DNA from: Gemmatimonadota bacterium
GTDB taxonomy: Bacteria; Gemmatimonadota; Gemmatimonadetes; Gemmatimonadales; Gemmatimonadaceae
Direction of reading: 5' to 3'
NCBI GenBank assembly: GCA_003131365.1
Contig: PKVB01000140.1
Coordinates: 555-8,411, forward strand
DNA: 7,857 nucleotides
Shown: positions 6,278-7,857 of the stretch, in pieces
Numbering within the stretch: the stretch's first letter is position 1
Layout: the number at the start of each line of letters is the position of its first letter
The notes under the pieces: generated by a model
The model's input: only the letters and a program-made list of their open reading frames with translations
Told to the model about the DNA's origin: nothing
The model's database searches: none
Translations under genes and position numbers: made by a program

Positions 6278-6430
6278 ATGATCCGTAAGCTGAAATCCGG
6301 GGAGTACCGCCTTTACTCCCGAAAGAAGAATCCGAAAACCGGGCGGCGACGGAATCTGGGCACGTTCAAGAGCCTCGCCGCGGCAAAGAAGCACGAGCGC
6401 GCCGTGCAGTTTTTTAAGCGGCGCGGTTGA
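6278..6430 (+). CDS. Small basic protein (50 aa), integrase-arm-like fold predicted
   Basis: This is a complete 50-codon frame from ATG 6278 to TGA 6430. The product starts MIRKLKSGEYRLYSRKKNPK and ends KHERAVQFFKRRG; it is very basic. The pattern is three short beta strands (GEYRLYSRKK, RRRNLGTF) followed by a helix (SLAAAKKHERAVQFF). That layout recalls the AP2/Arm-type DNA-binding N-terminus of tyrosine integrases, where a GT-F motif precedes an A-A-x-x-H/A helix, but no catalytic integrase domain follows. I have an impression of near-identical short hypothetical proteins in other bacteria, which would support a real gene; this is memory, not a search. The Shine-Dalgarno is weak. It lies 30 bases after the membrane protein gene, so translation may be coupled. 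A nucleic-acid-binding role is inference. Confidence 0.7.
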   Translation: MIRKLKSGEYRLYSRKKNPKTGRRRNLGTFKSLAAAKKHERAVQFFKRRG

Positions 6431-6454
6431 AAGCCCGGCTGCTCGCTCAGGGAC

Positions 6455-6460
6455 TATATT
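6455..6460 (+). promoter_or_regulatory. Candidate -10 element before the DUF2784 gene
   Basis: TATATT lies in an otherwise GC-rich 70-bp gap and would place a transcript start near 6467, leaving a leader of about 34 bases. The only -35-like match, TTGAAA at 6427-6432, is 22 bases away, too far for a standard sigma70 promoter. A weak candidate. Confidence 0.3.
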
Positions 6461-6500
6461 CCGCGCTCGTTCAAAGGATGAAATTCGGCGCGCCTGCCTC

Positions 6501-6872
6501 TTGATCTACCGGGCGCTCGCGGATCTGGTGCTCGTCGTGCACCTCGTGTTTGTCCTCTTCGTGGTGCTGGGAGGGGTGCTGGTGCTCAAATGGACGCGGG
6601 TGGCATGGCTTCATGTTCCGGCCGCTGTATGGGGCGTTCTGATCGAGTACTCGGGTTGGATTTGCCCGCTCACCCCACTCGAGAATTCACTCAGGGAGCG
6701 CGGCGGCGGCGCGGGCTATAGCGGCGGTTTCATCGAGCACTACATACAGCCGGTGCTCTATCCGGCTGGGCTTACGCGTGGAACGCAGATCGTGCTTGGA
6801 AGTCTCGCGCTGCTCGTCAACCTGACCGCCTACGGCGTGGTAGTCGCGAGAAGAGGCCGCTTCAGGCCGTGA
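6501..6872 (+). CDS. DUF2784 family inner-membrane protein
   Basis: The product has 123 residues with hydrophobic segments at about 6-29, 36-53 and 94-116. Family hallmarks of DUF2784 are present: LADLVLVVHLVFVLFVVLGG (6-25), W-L-H (36-38), the re-entrant-looking E-x-x-GWICPLTPLEN (49-62), GYSGGFIEHY (72-81) and LYPAGLTRG (86-94). The His, Glu and Cys residues in the membrane-facing motifs are conserved, but the biochemical role is not known. The TTG at 6501 is chosen because it gives MIYRALADL, the usual family start; no ATG lies in frame upstream and no clear Shine-Dalgarno precedes it. An eight-codon frame (ATG 6478 to TGA 6504) overlaps the TTG as TTGA. The gene is convergent with hslU, with 24 bases between the stop codons. 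Confidence 0.9.
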   Translation: MIYRALADLVLVVHLVFVLFVVLGGVLVLKWTRVAWLHVPAAVWGVLIEYSGWICPLTPLENSLRERGGGAGYSGGFIEHYIQPVLYPAGLTRGTQIVLGSLALLVNLTAYGVVVARRGRFRP

Positions 6873-6896
6873 GCTCTCCGCTGATCCGCGCGCCGG

Positions 6897-7857
6897 CTAG
6901 AGAATGTAGCGTCTGAGGTCTTCGTCGTCGGCGATCGTCTTGAGGCGGCTCTGCACCAGCTCCTGATCGACGCGCACCGCCTTCGCCCCGCTCTCGGGAA
7001 GTCCGAACAGCACGTCCTCGAGCAGCGTCGTCATCACAGTGTGAAGCCTGCGCGCTCCAATATTCTCCATCCGGTCGTTGACGTGCGCGGCAATCTTCGC
7101 AATCTCCGCGATGCCGTCCGTCGTGAACTCGAGCTTCGCGCCCTCGGCCTCGACCAGCGCCGAGTACTGCTTGGTGAGCGCATTCTCGGGCTCGGTCATA
7201 ATGCGCACGAAATCCGCTTCGGTTAGGGACTGGAGCTCTACCCGGATCGGGAATCTTCCCTGCAGCTCCGGAATGAGATCGCTCGGCTTGGCGACGTGGA
7301 ACGCGCCCGCTGCGATGAACAGCACGTGGTCGGTCTTCACCATCCCGTGCTTGGTCTGCACGTTGGAGCCTTCGACGATCGGGAGGAGATCCCGCTGCAC
7401 TCCCTCGCGCGAGACGTCAGGTCCGCCGGCAGCGGTACCACGTTGGCCCGCAATTTTATCAATTTCGTCGAGGAAGATGATGCCCATGCTCTGCACTCTG
7501 TCGAGCGCATCAGCTGTGACGTCCTCCTTGTTGATCAACTTCTCGAGCTCCTCGCTGAGCAAGATGCGTCGCGCCTCGGAGACCTTTACAGTTCTCTTCT
7601 TTTTTCGCTTGGGCAACATGTCCTGGAGCATCTCGGACAGATTATCCATCCCCTCAGGCGCGCCCTGCGGGACCATCATGTCGAACATCACGGGCGTCTG
7701 CTGCGTGACCTCGATCTCGATCTCGCGCTCGTCGAGCTGTCCGTCGATCAGGAGCTGCTTGAGCTTCTCGCGGGTCCTCTTATAGCGCACCTCGGTGGCG
7801 TCGGTCTCGCTCGAGACAGATCCGGCGGGTGACACGACGAAAAGATGCGCTCCGCCG
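6897..7857 (-). CDS. hslU: HslU, ATPase subunit of the HslUV protease (N-terminus off window)
   Basis: HslU is an AAA+ unfoldase that feeds substrates to the HslV peptidase in the cytoplasm. The frame is open to the right edge: 319 residues of an expected ~440-460. The visible part starts in the I domain (REKLKQLLIDGQLDEREIEIEV) and keeps Walker B GIIFLDEID (125-133 of the fragment), SGPDVSREGVQ-like GPDVSREGVQRDLLP, the KHGMVKTDHVLF sensor-1 strand, ELQGRFPIRVEL with the Arg finger (R201), sensor-2 GARRLHT (267-273) and the C-terminal DEDLRRYIL that inserts into HslV. Walker A lies beyond 7857. A GTG at 7835 is only an internal Val codon, since coding continues upstream. A Lys/Arg cluster (83-88) falls in the I-domain end. 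hslV is not in the window; in many genomes it lies just upstream. Confidence 0.97.
   Translation of the reverse strand, partial: GGAHLFVVSPAGSVSSETDATEVRYKRTREKLKQLLIDGQLDEREIEIEVTQQTPVMFDMMVPQGAPEGMDNLSEMLQDMLPKRKKKRTVKVSEARRILLSEELEKLINKEDVTADALDRVQSMGIIFLDEIDKIAGQRGTAAGGPDVSREGVQRDLLPIVEGSNVQTKHGMVKTDHVLFIAAGAFHVAKPSDLIPELQGRFPIRVELQSLTEADFVRIMTEPENALTKQYSALVEAEGAKLEFTTDGIAEIAKIAAHVNDRMENIGARRLHTVMTTLLEDVLFGLPESGAKAVRVDQELVQSRLKTIADDEDLRRYIL

Noticed and set aside
6116..6394. 92-codon minus-strand open frame
   Set aside because: Overlaps both the 66-residue membrane protein and the 50-residue basic protein on the opposite strand; no coding signs of its own.
7078..7832. Two long plus-strand frames at the right edge
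   Set aside because: Both are antisense to hslU; one is Ser-rich and the other Leu/Asp/His-rich, as expected for reverse-strand shadows.
1..7857. CRISPR array, tRNA/rRNA, insertion sequence, riboswitch or toxin-antitoxin pair
   Set aside because: No regularly spaced direct repeats, cloverleaf, transposase, terminal inverted repeats or known leader motif were seen on either strand.

Overview
The window (7,857 bp, GC-rich) looks like chromosomal DNA of a soil-type bacterium, most likely of the phylum Gemmatimonadota. That placement is an inference. It rests on two lipoproteins whose acylation cysteine is followed by an S-D-(N)-S-T-(A/G)-P-S string, on a secreted protein with a carboxypeptidase-regulatory-like domain, and on dense GC-rich coding with occasional TTG/GTG starts. 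No rRNA, tRNA, CRISPR array, insertion sequence or phage gene was seen.

Layout. Minus strand, left part: a flavin/pyridoxamine-phosphate-oxidase-like 'general stress protein' runs off the left edge (<1-433). To its right are a strong intrinsic terminator (479-522), a 647-residue HYR-repeat surface lipoprotein (549-2492) and argF, ornithine carbamoyltransferase (2659-3594). An 83-bp divergent control region (3595-3677) holds a short palindrome and a (CT)6 tract. Plus strand, middle: a PQQ-type sugar dehydrogenase lipoprotein (3678-4850), a secreted carboxypeptidase-regulatory-like protein (4890-6011), a 66-residue two-helix membrane protein (6047-6247), an unlisted 50-residue basic protein (6278-6430) and a DUF2784 membrane protein (6501-6872). 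Minus strand, right edge: the C-terminal two thirds of HslU, the ATPase of the HslUV protease (6897->7857), convergent with the DUF2784 gene.

How the genes relate. The housekeeping genes are argF (arginine synthesis) and hslU (protein quality control), both on the minus strand. Between them lies a block of five plus-strand genes, mostly envelope or secreted. The first four sit 30-39 bp apart and may be one transcription unit. The DUF2784 gene follows after 70 bp and has its own candidate -10 element. The HYR lipoprotein has its own ribosome-binding site, a weak candidate promoter and a terminator, so it is probably monocistronic.

I did not find a convincing new multi-gene system. The items most worth a second look are the 50-residue basic protein, which resembles the DNA-binding arm of tyrosine integrases, the HYR lipoprotein with its His/Asp-rich linker and Cys-flanked tail, the palindromic divergent control region, and the block of plus-strand genes lying between argF and hslU.
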